Positions 53,957 through 63,186 of a stretch of DNA of 64,000 nt are shown here, one piece after another. Position 1 is the first letter of the stretch. Every line of letters begins with the position of its first letter. Origin of the DNA: SAR86 cluster bacterium (lineage in GTDB: Bacteria > Pseudomonadota > Gammaproteobacteria > Magnimaribacterales > TMED112); assembly GCA_023703535.1 (NCBI GenBank), contig CP097967.1:222001-286000 (forward strand). The letters are read 5' to 3'. The translations under genes and the position numbers were made by a program. The notes below the pieces were generated by a model. The model saw nothing but the letters and a program-made list of their open reading frames with translations. It was not told where the DNA came from and made no database searches.

Positions 53957-55947
53957 TTGGAATTTTAAGGATTTTCCTTTATTTGCTTGCAGTATTTCTG
54001 CTAAGCTTCCATCTTTTTGGCATTTCATTAAATTTTTCAAATATAAACTCATTTTTTATAAATAAAATTTTTGCAGGTAAGCTTTCCTATGAAGGTATTT
54101 CTTTTAGACAAAGTTTAAAAGGCATTGATATAAATCTCGAAAATTTTAATTATGATGGAGATATAAAAGTAGAGGGGCAAAATCTATTTTTAAAACTTAA
54201 CCTTCTAAATTCTTTTCTATCTAAAGAAGTTTACATTGATTTTCTATTTATTGATGAAGCTTCAATCAGAGTTAACCCCTCAAATGAGAGAAGAAATATC
54301 ATTAATTTTTTTGTAAAAGAGGGAAGTATAAAAAGAGCATTGTTGGGAAAAGCAAATATTGAAAGTCTTAATATTGCTAATTTTAGAACAGAGGGTAGAA
54401 GGTTTGGTTTTACATTTAAAGAGTCGAGTATTTCTCTTGATAATGCACTTAAAAATATCTCTGGCTTTAGTGGAATTGCTTCTTATGAAAATCAAAAGTT
54501 AAAACTTTTAATTGATTCCAATATAGCACTGTTTAACTTAGATATATATGAAGAAGAGAGGGTTCTTAGTGATTTAAGAGGACTACTTTCACTTGATTTT
54601 AATGATAAATTTAAAATACTTCCCTCCTTCCTGAATGCTGAAACTGCAAATTCTCAGCAATTTTTTAATATAAATTTTGATAAAGCATTAAAATTAAAAG
54701 TACTTACCCTTGGAGACAGTAGAGACATATATTATTGGGCTCCGTCTAATCTAGCTGCAAATGATTTTTTTAGACAAAGCAACATATTTTCTGAAGATGT
54801 AAAATCTATTTTTTCGTTAACTTTATTGAATGACAATAGATCTTTAAGTGGAAAAATTTTGCTTTCAAATCCAAAAATTCAATTTCTTCCAAGAAATTTT
54901 GATATTAATTATGTAGAAATGAATGTAGATAATTTTAAAGTTGATGCTGTTGCTAATGGCACTCTTCCTTTTACTGACAGCGAAAATGTTTATATAGACT
55001 ACTCATTTGCAGAAGAAGTTTTTAAAGCAAGTTTTTTAGATGATTTTAAAGATCCTTTTTCAATATCTTTTGACAATAAAGGCTCAGTAAGAGCAATCAA
55101 TGGTTCTTTAAAGCCAAATGTAGGTGCAAGTTATCATATTAATTTTTTTGATAATCAGATTTTTGTTAATTCTGATCTTCTGCAACTAAAGTTTTTATTT
55201 TCTAAGAGCTTAAATATCTTTGCTGATAATTATCTATTTGAAATAAGTAAAATTGATTCAAATTTATTTGCATTTGAACAGGAATATCCGTCAAGTTTTA
55301 ATTTCGATTTATCAAATCTATCTGTTAAGAACCTTAATACCAAGTTTTATGTTAACTATTCGAACTATATTAAGGAAAATTTTCCAAATCTAACTTTTGA
55401 AAAATTTTCTATTGAAACCAAAAACATCTCCGCAAACATTTCTTCAAACAGCCTTGAATTTTTTGGCAATTTTTTGGTTGATGGAGAAGATATTAAATAC
55501 TCTGATACTTCTTTTGATTTTGATGCTTTGAGGGTGCTTTCATTGATTGATTTGAGAACAAGCTTTTCAAGTTTTTTAAACCTAAATTTTGATAAATATG
55601 AAAGAGATTCATTTTATGTTGATCGGCTAGATGGAGAAATGTTGATTCAGGGAAATAATCTTATAAATATTAGTAATTTAGAGTTAGATTTTGGTCCAGC
55701 AAAGGCAGATATTAATGGGACAATAGCAACTAATTCTCTTTTGTATGATACATATGATTTAAATTTAGATTTCACTACTAAAATTTCTCAGGCTCTTCCG
55801 TGGTATGTTGCAATATTTGGAGGTATACCTGCTGCTGCAGGAGCAGCACTAGTTACTGGAATTTTAGACGATAACATCAATGAAATAACAAAAACAAGTT
55901 ACAAAATCAAAGGGAATAACAATAATTTGGAAGTTTTAAACAACTAG
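53938..55947 (+). CDS. YhdP/AsmA-like envelope protein (short)
   Basis: A 669-residue inner-membrane-anchored protein, about half the E. coli YhdP length (1266). ATG 53938 gives an N-terminal membrane anchor (LIGILRIFLYLLAVFLLSFH) followed by a long beta-rich periplasmic region. The C-terminus (LPWYVAIFGGIPAAAGAALV followed by TKTSYKIKGNNNN) resembles the end of YhdP. Known YhdP, TamB and YdbH transport phospholipid to the outer membrane; that role here is inferred. The position after mreBCD matches YhdP in relatives. Its 3' end overlaps the opposite mgtE gene by 12 bases. Confidence 0.72.
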   Translation: MVKKHLIGILRIFLYLLAVFLLSFHLFGISLNFSNINSFFINKIFAGKLSYEGISFRQSLKGIDINLENFNYDGDIKVEGQNLFLKLNLLNSFLSKEVYIDFLFIDEASIRVNPSNERRNIINFFVKEGSIKRALLGKANIESLNIANFRTEGRRFGFTFKESSISLDNALKNISGFSGIASYENQKLKLLIDSNIALFNLDIYEEERVLSDLRGLLSLDFNDKFKILPSFLNAETANSQQFFNINFDKALKLKVLTLGDSRDIYYWAPSNLAANDFFRQSNIFSEDVKSIFSLTLLNDNRSLSGKILLSNPKIQFLPRNFDINYVEMNVDNFKVDAVANGTLPFTDSENVYIDYSFAEEVFKASFLDDFKDPFSISFDNKGSVRAINGSLKPNVGASYHINFFDNQIFVNSDLLQLKFLFSKSLNIFADNYLFEISKIDSNLFAFEQEYPSSFNFDLSNLSVKNLNTKFYVNYSNYIKENFPNLTFEKFSIETKNISANISSNSLEFFGNFLVDGEDIKYSDTSFDFDALRVLSLIDLRTSFSSFLNLNFDKYERDSFYVDRLDGEMLIQGNNLINISNLELDFGPAKADINGTIATNSLLYDTYDLNLDFTTKISQALPWYVAIFGGIPAAAGAALVTGILDDNINEITKTSYKIKGNNNNLEVLNN

Positions 55948-57282
55948 AAAACTTACTATTCCGAGAAAAGTAACAAACCCAATTAAATCTGTGATTGTAG
56001 TGATAATTACACCTCCAGAAATCGCGGGGTCATATCCAATTTTTCTAAGGATGTAGGGCAAAAGAAAACCACCTACAGCAGCCATAATTAAATTTAAAAT
56101 CATTGCAATGGATATAGCTATTGCAAGATTGTAATCAGAGAACCAAAAGAAAGTAATTCCAAAAATGAAAATTGAAAAAAAGATTCCATTCACTATTGAA
56201 ACGATAAATTCTCTTCTGAATAAATACCTAAAATTTTTCCTGTTTAATTTTCTCATTGCTTCTGCTCTTATATATATGCCTAGTGTTTGTGTTGCTGCTA
56301 TTCCCCCCATACTTGCCACAATTGGCATGAGTACAGCAGCATATACAACTTTCTCGAAAACATCTGCAAATAGACTAATTGAAGCTGCAGCTATAATTGC
56401 AGTTAAAAGATTGATAGAAAGCCAAAAAATTCTATTTTTTATTGATTTTTTGGGAGATGAAAAAACATCTTCTTCGATTTGTGCAAGTGCTCTAAAATCT
56501 TCTTGAACCTCATCTGCACCAATTTCGATAATATCATCTACGGTAATTCGACCAAGAAGCTGATTTTTATCATTAACTACTGGTGCTGAAAATAAATCCT
56601 TTGCCTTAAATAAATCATAAACATCTACTTCATTTAGCTCAGAACTTATTGGTTCAAATTCTGTATCCATTACCTCTCTTACAGTCATATTTTGATCAGA
56701 TGTTAAGATTTTTGTTATAGGCAGAATACCCAAATATTCATCGTTTTTTGTTACAACATAAATATCATCAGTATTTTGGGGCAAATTTTTTAAAAATCTT
56801 AGATACCTAGAGACAAGTTCAATGGTGTTTTCAGCCCTTACTGTAATAACATCGGTATTCATTAATCCCCCTGCTGATTCCTCTGGGAAATCAATAACAT
56901 TTTCAATTCTTCCTCTATCTCTAGAATTCATTAATGCAAGAACATCATTAGTGATTTTTTCTGGAAGTGCTTGCAAAATATCTACTAAATCATCAACTTC
57001 TAGATCACTAATTGCTAATGAAATTTCTTCAGGCTCCATTTCTTTTAGCAATTCGTCTCTAAGCTGTTCATCTAGCTCTCCAAGAACTTCACCTTCATAT
57101 TCAAGCTCAATTGAATCCCATATTATTTTTCTTTCTTGAGGAGGCGAGTTCTGAATTAAAGATGCAAGATCATTCGCTGACATTTCTTTCAAAATATTAC
57201 TAAGTTTTGATTTAAATTCAGGGTTTGCTATCGTTTCTTGAATTAATTCATATTTTGAAGACGAAATTTTTTCTGCCATCAA
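55936..57282 (-). CDS. mgtE: Magnesium transporter MgtE
   Basis: Mg2+-gated Mg2+ channel. The 448 residues match the family. The N-terminal superhelical domain (about 20-130) is followed by two CBS domains (about 135-255, SAGGLMNTDVITVRAENTI and MDTEFEPISSELNEVDVYDL). Five C-terminal membrane helices start near residue 285 and contain PIVASMGGIAATQTLGI, the pore-region signature. It lies 21 bases downstream of lptB on the same strand, at the place where rpoN sits in many gammaproteobacteria. Confidence 0.95.
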   Translation of the reverse strand: MMAEKISSSKYELIQETIANPEFKSKLSNILKEMSANDLASLIQNSPPQERKIIWDSIELEYEGEVLGELDEQLRDELLKEMEPEEISLAISDLEVDDLVDILQALPEKITNDVLALMNSRDRGRIENVIDFPEESAGGLMNTDVITVRAENTIELVSRYLRFLKNLPQNTDDIYVVTKNDEYLGILPITKILTSDQNMTVREVMDTEFEPISSELNEVDVYDLFKAKDLFSAPVVNDKNQLLGRITVDDIIEIGADEVQEDFRALAQIEEDVFSSPKKSIKNRIFWLSINLLTAIIAAASISLFADVFEKVVYAAVLMPIVASMGGIAATQTLGIYIRAEAMRKLNRKNFRYLFRREFIVSIVNGIFFSIFIFGITFFWFSDYNLAIAISIAMILNLIMAAVGGFLLPYILRKIGYDPAISGGVIITTITDLIGFVTFLGIVSFLVV

Positions 57283-57303
57283 ATTATTTTACTTTATAAA
57301 TTT

Positions 57304-58014
57304 TTAATTTATTTCGCCAAAATAAAGTTTTTGGGCAAGTCGGTCATTTTGAACTGTCTCTGGAGGCCCATTAAGCAAGATTTCCCCTTGATTCATAAGA
57401 ATTATCTCATCACAAACTTTCATAACATCACGAAAATTATGATCACTAATAAAAATTGTAAGGTTTTCTTTTAAATCCTTTAATATTTTTATTATTTCTT
57501 CAACTGAAATTGGATCTACACCTGCAAAAGGCTCATCAAGAAGAATACATTTAGCATCTAAAAGAATAGCTCTGAGAATTTCTGTTTTTCTCTTCTCTCC
57601 TCCCGATAGAAATTTAGCTTTAATATTAGCTTTATTTTGTAACTTCATCTTTTCAAGATAAAAATCAATTTTTTCTGTGTGTTTATTCTGTATTTTTTTA
57701 AATTGCAGCTCGATTGCAGCAGTTAAATTTTCTAAGAGACTCAACTCTTCAAATAAAGAATCCTCTTGTGGTACATATTTAAGACCTTGTAAAGCTCGCT
57801 TTTCAATGTCATACCTAGATACCTCTTTTTTACCAAGAAAAATTTCCCCTGTGTCAATGGAAGAAAGTCCAGCAACTGATCTGAATAATGTAGTTTTGCC
57901 AGCTCCATTTGCTCCAAGCAGGCCCGTAATCTTATTGGGTTTTAACTCAAAGCTTATAAATTTTAAAAGCATTTTCGAGGAAATTTTCTTTGTAATATTT
58001 TTTACTTTAATCAT
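57304..58014 (-). CDS. lptB: LptB, LPS export ABC ATPase
   Basis: ATPase of the LptB2FG LPS exporter. It has 236 residues. Walker A is LLGANGAGKTTLF, the Q-loop is KYVPQEDSLFEEL, the signature is FLSGGEKRKTEI and Walker B is ILLDEPFAGVDPISV with the switch His in ISDHNFRDVM. It overlaps lptA by 8 bases. The permeases lptF and lptG are at the start of the window. No rpoN follows. Confidence 0.96.
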   Translation of the reverse strand: MIKVKNITKKISSKMLLKFISFELKPNKITGLLGANGAGKTTLFRSVAGLSSIDTGEIFLGKKEVSRYDIEKRALQGLKYVPQEDSLFEELSLLENLTAAIELQFKKIQNKHTEKIDFYLEKMKLQNKANIKAKFLSGGEKRKTEILRAILLDAKCILLDEPFAGVDPISVEEIIKILKDLKENLTIFISDHNFRDVMKVCDEIILMNQGEILLNGPPETVQNDRLAQKLYFGEIN

Positions 58015-58393
58015 TTTCTTTAAGAATAATTTTCACCTCTTGTGTTTTAATTTCATTGCCTTGCCTAAAGATAATTACATTATCTCTCAGGAATAAAGTG
58101 TTTTGAATTATTTGTAACTTATTGGCTTGACCATTTATTTTTTCACCATTTTCTCTAAAACTTAGCTCTATTGGAGATCCTGAGGCATCAATTTGCTCAT
58201 TGTTTTGATTAACAATTAATTCATTTGCTTTGAATGAGATTTCATTCGAATTAAAAGTCACTTTTTCTAAATACTTGATAAAGTTTTTTTCTGTATCAAT
58301 TTCAACCATCTCAGCTTGAATTTCATATTCAGTTGAAGAAGCTTTTGAAGACAAAAAAATTAAAAGGAATAAAAGAAAACTTCTATAAAACAT
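58007..58393 (-). CDS. lptA: LptA, periplasmic LPS bridge protein
   Basis: OstA-like beta-jellyroll protein that forms the periplasmic bridge for LPS. It has 128 residues, shorter than the E. coli 185, with a signal peptide (YRSFLLFLLIFLSSKASS). EIQAEMVEIDTEKNFIKYLE, IDASGSPIELSFRENGEKIN and LFLRDNVIIFRQGNEI match the repeating OstA pattern. It lies between kdsD and lptB with overlaps of 11 and 8 bases. The lptC and kdsC genes that normally stand here are absent. Confidence 0.88.
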   Translation of the reverse strand: MFYRSFLLFLLIFLSSKASSTEYEIQAEMVEIDTEKNFIKYLEKVTFNSNEISFKANELIVNQNNEQIDASGSPIELSFRENGEKINGQANKLQIIQNTLFLRDNVIIFRQGNEIKTQEVKIILKEND

Positions 58394-59351
58394 TTGCTTC
58401 TAAGATTTCATGCATGGTTATGAATCCTTGAATCTTATTTTTCTGATTTACAGCTAAATAATAGACCTTATTTTTCTTCATGAATTTCGCTGCATCAACT
58501 ACTAACTTTTCTGATTCAATGGATTTAAATTTTTTAGTCATTACTTTGGCAACTTGGACATTATTGATATCGATATTTTTTTGTAGTTGCCTTCTTAAAT
58601 CTCCATCTGAGAATATGCCAACTATTTTCTTTTTAGTATTTTTTATTAAAGCAAAACCCTGTTTTTTTTCAGATATTCTTACAATCACATCTTTTATAAG
58701 AGCTTTATCACTTACAACTGCTGCACTCTTAATTGGAATCATTAAATCAGTAACTTTAAGAGTAAGTTTCTTACCAAGTTTGCCTCCAGGATGCGATCTA
58801 GCAAAATCTTTTGATGAAAAGCCCTTTGCTTTGAGCAATGAAACTGCAATTGAATCTCCTAGAGCAAGCATTACTGTAGTGCTTGCCGTTGGGGCTAGAT
58901 CATTGGGGCAAGCTTCTTTTGAAACTTTTACCTTAACATGTACTTTAGATTCTTTTGCTATTGAAGAATTTTCATTTTCTGTAATTGAGAAAAGTGGTAT
59001 TTTTTTTGCTTTAATTGCGGGTATAAGGTCGATTATTTCTTTACTTTCACCTGATTTTGATAAAACAATTATGCAATCATTTTTTTCTATCATTCCCATA
59101 TCGCCATGCAAAGCTTCTGCTGGATGTATAAAAAAAGATGAAGTTCCAGTACTTGAGAAAGTTGCTGAAATTTTATTTGCAATATGTCCAGATTTCCCTA
59201 CTCCAGTTAGAAAAACTTTGCCTTTACAATTTAAAATTTCTTGGCATAAATCACCCACATTGAAATCTTTTGATGCATAAAAGGCTTTAAGTTCCTTTAA
59301 TTCTATTAAAAAAGCCTTTTTTGCCTCTTTTTGGAAAATATTTTTTTTCAT
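58383..59351 (-). CDS. kdsD: Arabinose-5-phosphate isomerase KdsD
   Basis: Converts ribulose-5-phosphate to arabinose-5-phosphate, the first step to Kdo for LPS. It has 322 residues: an N-terminal SIS domain (FLTGVGKSGHIANKISATFS, SGESKEIIDLIPAIKAKKI) and two C-terminal CBS domains (VTDLMIPIKSAAVVSDKALI, VMTKKFKSIESEKLVVDAAK). ARSHPGGKLGKKL is a family motif. It is first of kdsD-lptA-lptB-mgtE and diverges from mlaC with only 19 bases between starts. Confidence 0.95.
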   Translation of the reverse strand: MKKNIFQKEAKKAFLIELKELKAFYASKDFNVGDLCQEILNCKGKVFLTGVGKSGHIANKISATFSSTGTSSFFIHPAEALHGDMGMIEKNDCIIVLSKSGESKEIIDLIPAIKAKKIPLFSITENENSSIAKESKVHVKVKVSKEACPNDLAPTASTTVMLALGDSIAVSLLKAKGFSSKDFARSHPGGKLGKKLTLKVTDLMIPIKSAAVVSDKALIKDVIVRISEKKQGFALIKNTKKKIVGIFSDGDLRRQLQKNIDINNVQVAKVMTKKFKSIESEKLVVDAAKFMKKNKVYYLAVNQKNKIQGFITMHEILEANVL

Positions 59352-59370
59352 TTCAATTTATAATCTACAC

Positions 59371-59979
59371 ATGATACGACTTTTTTTAACAAAAATATTT
59401 ATCATTTTTTCTATATCTTCACCTATAGCATCAGACGATAACGAAAATGCATTTAATTTTATTAATGAGAATGCAGTTTATTTTTTGACAATTATTAAGA
59501 CTGAAGGTTCAAAATATGATGAAAAACCTGATGAATTTAAAGAAAAATTAAAAAATATATGGGAGCCTATGGTTGACGTTAGTCTTGTATCAAGGCTTAT
59601 TTTAAGTAAAGCGTATAGGACTGCAACTGAAGAACAAATTTTACTTTTTCAAACTAGAACAAAAAAACTCTTACTTGATACCTATATTACAGCACTTCTA
59701 GAGTTTGAAGATTATGAGTTAGAGACAAGTAGAAAAATAAAAGAAAATAAAAATAAAACGCTTGAAGTAGAAATAAACTTTTTTTCTGCATCCGATTCTT
59801 TTAAAGCAAAATTTACTCTTTATAAAAATAAACAAGGTGAGTTGAAAATCATAAATATAATTATTGATGGAATAAATCTTGGACTTACTTTTAGAAATCA
59901 ATTTCAAGATAATTTAAAAAATGAAAACTACGATTTAGACAAAGCTATTGAAACTTGGAAGCCTCTTTACATTGATTAA
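59371..59979 (+). CDS. mlaC: MlaC-like periplasmic phospholipid-binding protein
   Basis: Soluble carrier of the Mla phospholipid transport pathway between outer- and inner-membrane complexes. It has 202 residues with a signal peptide (LFLTKIFIIFSISSPIAS). The MlaC pattern is visible in MVDVSLVSRLILSKAYRTAT and later in LKIINIIIDGINLGLTFRNQ, close to the canonical GVNLGLTYR. It starts 19 bases from the divergent kdsD start and ends 2 bases before murA. mlaF, mlaE, mlaD and mlaB, its usual operon partners, are not in the window. Confidence 0.85.
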   Translation: MIRLFLTKIFIIFSISSPIASDDNENAFNFINENAVYFLTIIKTEGSKYDEKPDEFKEKLKNIWEPMVDVSLVSRLILSKAYRTATEEQILLFQTRTKKLLLDTYITALLEFEDYELETSRKIKENKNKTLEVEINFFSASDSFKAKFTLYKNKQGELKIINIIIDGINLGLTFRNQFQDNLKNENYDLDKAIETWKPLYID

Positions 59980-59981
59980 AT

Positions 59982-61244
59982 ATGGAAAGATTAATAATTA
60001 AAGGAGGAAATCAGCTTCATGGAGATGTTTATTGTTCAGGAGCTAAAAATGCAGGTCTGCCCATAATTGCCGCCACAATTCTACTTGAAAAAACAATTGA
60101 AATTGAAAATCTACCACATCTTAAAGATATCTCTACCATGCTCGAATTGCTTAACTCCATGGGATCTGAAATTAATTTTCTTGAGAGTGGAGGTATAGAG
60201 ATTAATTCTTCAAATATTAACTTACCGGAGGCTCGGTATGAGCTTGTTAAAACTATGAGAGCTTCGGTGCTTGTGATGGGACCTCTTTTGGCGAAGTATG
60301 GAAAAGCGAAAATTTCTCAGCCAGGAGGATGTAACATTGGAACAAGGCCAATCGATTTCCATTTAAAAGGGCTTGAAATGATGGGGGCTAAAATCGAGTC
60401 TGATAAAAAATTTATATATCTTAAAGCTCAAAAACTTAATCCAATTGACTTCACATTTCCAAAAGTTTCTGTAACAGGTACTGAAAATTTAATGATGGCA
60501 GCATCATTAACACTAGGTAAAACAGTATTGAGAAATTGTGCTAAAGAGCCTGAGGTTGCTGAATTAGCAAATTTTTTGAATTCTTGTGGAGCGAGAATCT
60601 CTGGTGCAGGAGGATCTATAATTGAAATAGAGGGAACTGAACTTCTTAATGGTCAAAAATGGAAAATTCTTTCAGATAGAATCGAGGCAGGAACTTATTT
60701 AATTGCAGCCGCGATGACTAATGGACATGTCAAAGTTAATAATATATCTCCTTCAACTATAAAAATTATCTACCAAAAACTTTCTGATACTGGAGTAAAG
60801 ATTAAATTAGAAAAAAATGCAGTTGAGGCTGATGCAACAACAACTGACCTACAAGCAACAGATATTTGTACAAAACCTTTTCCAGGGTTTCCTACTGATA
60901 TGCAAGCTCAATTCATGGCATTGAATTCAATATCACATGGCAGTTCAATTATTGAAGAAACAGTTTTTGAAAATAGATTTCAGCATGTAATCGAATTAAG
61001 GAAAATGGGAGCAAATATTAGCCTAGAAAACAATCAAGCAAAAATAATTGGAGTGCCGAACCTTGTAGGGTCAGTTGTAAAGGCATCAGATCTAAGAGCA
61101 TCTGCTAGTTTAGTTTTAGCAGGATTAGTAGGCAAAAATCGCACTCAAATCGATGATATATTCCATATAGATAGGGGTTATGAATGCATTGAAGAAAAAT
61201 TAAATAAATTAGGAGCTGAAATTATTAGGGAACCAGTAATCTAG
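59982..61244 (+). CDS. murA: UDP-N-acetylglucosamine 1-carboxyvinyltransferase MurA
   Basis: First committed peptidoglycan step: transfers enolpyruvate to UDP-GlcNAc. The 420 residues match the family. The catalytic Cys117 lies in SQPGGCNIGTRPIDFHL, so the enzyme is of the fosfomycin-sensitive (Cys) type. LIIKGGNQLHGDVYCSGAKN at the start and KPFPGFPTDMQAQFMAL are also signatures. It follows mlaC by 2 bases; the ibaG gene often between them is absent. The end overlaps the opposite degS-like gene by 20 bases. Confidence 0.97.
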   Translation: MERLIIKGGNQLHGDVYCSGAKNAGLPIIAATILLEKTIEIENLPHLKDISTMLELLNSMGSEINFLESGGIEINSSNINLPEARYELVKTMRASVLVMGPLLAKYGKAKISQPGGCNIGTRPIDFHLKGLEMMGAKIESDKKFIYLKAQKLNPIDFTFPKVSVTGTENLMMAASLTLGKTVLRNCAKEPEVAELANFLNSCGARISGAGGSIIEIEGTELLNGQKWKILSDRIEAGTYLIAAAMTNGHVKVNNISPSTIKIIYQKLSDTGVKIKLEKNAVEADATTTDLQATDICTKPFPGFPTDMQAQFMALNSISHGSSIIEETVFENRFQHVIELRKMGANISLENNQAKIIGVPNLVGSVVKASDLRASASLVLAGLVGKNRTQIDDIFHIDRGYECIEEKLNKLGAEIIREPVI

Positions 61245-62193
61245 CAGGTATTTCAGTTGTTTTAATTAAAACTCTTTGCTTTTTTCCATCTCTTATTATT
61301 TCGAGCTCAAGAGAATCACCAGGAGTAATGCTATTTATTGATGCTTTAAGCGTTGACCAAATAGCCTCAGAGTCTTTAATTGAAATAATAATATCTCCAT
61401 TAATGAGACCATTATCATCATTCTTTTGTTCGTTTGAAATAACAAGTAAGGCTCTCTGTGAGATATTATCTTTATCAGTATAAATGAAAGGTCTAAAAGA
61501 GAGACTCCCAATCCATGCTCTTTTTACCTTACCATATTTAATTATTTCCTCAGAAATGCTCAAAATTTTATCAGATGGAATTGCAAAACCTACACCATCT
61601 GAACCACCAGATAGTGTTGCAATCGAAGTATTAATTCCTACTAATCTTCCCTTTGAATTTACCAGGGCACCCCCAGAATTTCCTTTATTTATCGAAGCAT
61701 CTGTTTGAAGAATATCAAGATAAGGATTACCAAAATTTCTACCTGTTGCACTTAAGATACCTGATGATACTGATATTCCTACATTGAATGGGTTACCAAT
61801 TGCGTATACTCGATCGCCAATTTTCAAGTCTAGTTTAGTTTCAATTTGCATTGGTTTTAATCCAGTTGCATTAACCTTTATAACAGCTATATCAGAGTAT
61901 TCGTCGAACCCTACGATATTTGCATTGTATTTATCACCTAATATGTTTGCTGATATATCATATGCACCTCTCAATAAGTGATAAGCAGTAACTATATACC
62001 CATCTTGTGAAATGATTATTCCAGAACCAAAATTTTTTGAAGATCTTGTCGTGGTTGTTTCTAACTTCACAATTGAACTAGATATATTATTAAAATCAAT
62101 TTCAGACTTATTAGAATCATAGTTTTGATAAAGTACAATCTGAACACCTACAAAAAGGCCCAGAAATAAAATAGTCAAAAAAAAGTATCTCAT
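61225..62193 (-). CDS. degS: DegS/AlgW-like periplasmic serine protease
   Basis: Membrane-anchored HtrA protease that in E. coli cleaves RseA to start the sigma-E envelope stress response. It has 322 residues: an N-terminal anchor (YFFLTILFLGLFVGVQIVLY), a trypsin-like domain with His72 (VTAYHLLRGAYD), Asp101 (EYSDIAVIKV) and Ser173 (NKGNSGGALVNS), and a single PDZ domain (about 215-322). One PDZ and an anchor rather than a cleaved signal favour DegS over DegP/DegQ. It is tail-to-tail with murA and divergent from rplM. Confidence 0.9.
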   Translation of the reverse strand: MRYFFLTILFLGLFVGVQIVLYQNYDSNKSEIDFNNISSSIVKLETTTTRSSKNFGSGIIISQDGYIVTAYHLLRGAYDISANILGDKYNANIVGFDEYSDIAVIKVNATGLKPMQIETKLDLKIGDRVYAIGNPFNVGISVSSGILSATGRNFGNPYLDILQTDASINKGNSGGALVNSKGRLVGINTSIATLSGGSDGVGFAIPSDKILSISEEIIKYGKVKRAWIGSLSFRPFIYTDKDNISQRALLVISNEQKNDDNGLINGDIIISIKDSEAIWSTLKASINSITPGDSLELEIIRDGKKQRVLIKTTEIPARLLVP

Positions 62194-62248
62194 GTTTAAA
62201 ATCGAAAACCTTTATATTAATATATACCGAATCAAATTTTAGTGTTTT

Positions 62249-62674
62249 ATGAAAACTTCTTCTTTAACTACAAAAGATATCGTACAAAAATGGTATCTAA
62301 TTGACTGCTCAGGTAAAAAACTGGGACGTTTGTCTGTGCAAATTGCAAATATATTGAGAGGAAAAAATAAGCCTGAATATACACCTAACTCTGATGTTGG
62401 TGATTTCGTTGTTTTAATAAATGCTGAAAGGGTTGAAATAAGTGGAAATAAATCAAAAGACAAAATTTATTTTAAGCATACTGGTTATCCTGGCAATCTA
62501 AAGGAAATTAACTTTCAAGATTTGTTGAATAAAGATCCTGAAAAAGTTTTGAGAAATGCTGTTAAGGGAATGTTGCCTAAAAATAGATTAAATAGAAAAA
62601 TTATAAACAAACTCAAAGTCTATAGTGGAGAAAATCATCCTCATGAGGCTCAAAATCCAGAGGTAATTAATTAA
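62249..62674 (+). CDS. rplM: 50S ribosomal protein L13
   Basis: Early-assembly large-subunit protein. The 141 residues match E. coli (142). Family segments are WYLIDCSGKKLGRLSVQIAN, KPEYTPNSDVGDFVVLINAE, NAVKGMLPKNRLNRKIINKL and VYSGENHPHEAQNPE. It starts 55 bases from the divergent degS start. rpsI begins directly after its stop codon. Confidence 0.98.
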   Translation: MKTSSLTTKDIVQKWYLIDCSGKKLGRLSVQIANILRGKNKPEYTPNSDVGDFVVLINAERVEISGNKSKDKIYFKHTGYPGNLKEINFQDLLNKDPEKVLRNAVKGMLPKNRLNRKIINKLKVYSGENHPHEAQNPEVIN

Positions 62675-63055
62675 ATGAGCATTTTTATTGGTAGAAGAAA
62701 AGAAGCAACAGCAGTTGTAAGGTTAAAAAAAGGAAAGGGAGTTATTACCGTTAATAAAAAATCAATAGATGAATATTTCGGTAGAGATGTTGCAAAAATG
62801 ATAGTAAAACAACCCTTAGCTCTTGCAGAAGTTGAAAAAAACTTTGATATCGATGTAAAAGTGAATGGAGGTGGTTCTTTCGGGCAGGCGGGAGCAATTA
62901 GGCTAGCCATTTCAAAAGCTTTAATAGAGGATAATGCTGAGTTAAGAGGGCCTATGAAGAAAGCAGGTTACCTTACTCGAGATTCAAGAGTAAAGGAAAG
63001 GAAGAAAGTAGGCCTCAAAAAAGCAAGAAAAAGTCCACAATTTTCTAAAAGATAA
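62675..63055 (+). CDS. rpsI: 30S ribosomal protein S9
   Basis: Small-subunit head protein whose C-terminal tail reaches the P-site tRNA. It has 126 residues. [40 protein letters not shown] and the basic tail [17 protein letters not shown], ending Lys-Arg, are diagnostic. The start follows the rplM stop with no spacer. An inverted repeat begins 4 bases after the stop. Confidence 0.98.
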   Translation: MSIFIGRRKEATAVVRLKKGKGVITVNKKSIDEYFGRDVAKMIVKQPLALAEVEKNFDIDVKVNGGGSFGQAGAIRLAISKALIEDNAELRGPMKKAGYLTRDSRVKERKKVGLKKARKSPQFSKR

Positions 63056-63059
63056 TTTT

Positions 63060-63094
63060 TTGAACACAAAAAACACCGTTTTTTTTGTGTTCAA
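63060..63094 (+). terminator. Inverted repeat after rpsI, possible terminator
   Basis: TTGAACACAAAAAA (63060-63073) pairs perfectly with TTTTTTGTGTTCAA (63081-63094) around a 7-base loop CACCGTT. It begins 4 bases after the rpsI stop. The stem is AT-rich and no T tract follows it; the T run is inside the 3' arm. It may act as a terminator, a 3'-end stabiliser, or a DNA site, since TTGAACA recurs just upstream of the next gene. Confidence 0.5.
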
Positions 63095-63096
63095 AA

Positions 63097-63125
63097 TTGT
63101 TAATTGATAATTTCCATAATATAAT
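63097..63125 (+). promoter_or_regulatory. Predicted sigma70 promoter for the Rieske gene
   Basis: TTGTTA (63097-63102), a 17-base spacer and a perfect TATAAT (63120-63125) lie just beyond the rpsI inverted repeat. The start site would be near 63132, giving a leader of about 70 bases to the first ATG. Confidence 0.6.
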
Positions 63126-63186
63126 GCTCCTGAATCTTCGTTGAATCGTTGATTAATTAGGGTTTAAAAGAATTTAAAAAAATTTT

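Noticed and set aside
58480-59280. A 266-codon open frame on the plus strand opposite kdsD
   Set aside because: It is a mirror of the kdsD codon pattern on the other strand; the kdsD protein has clear SIS and CBS motifs and the antisense product resembles nothing.
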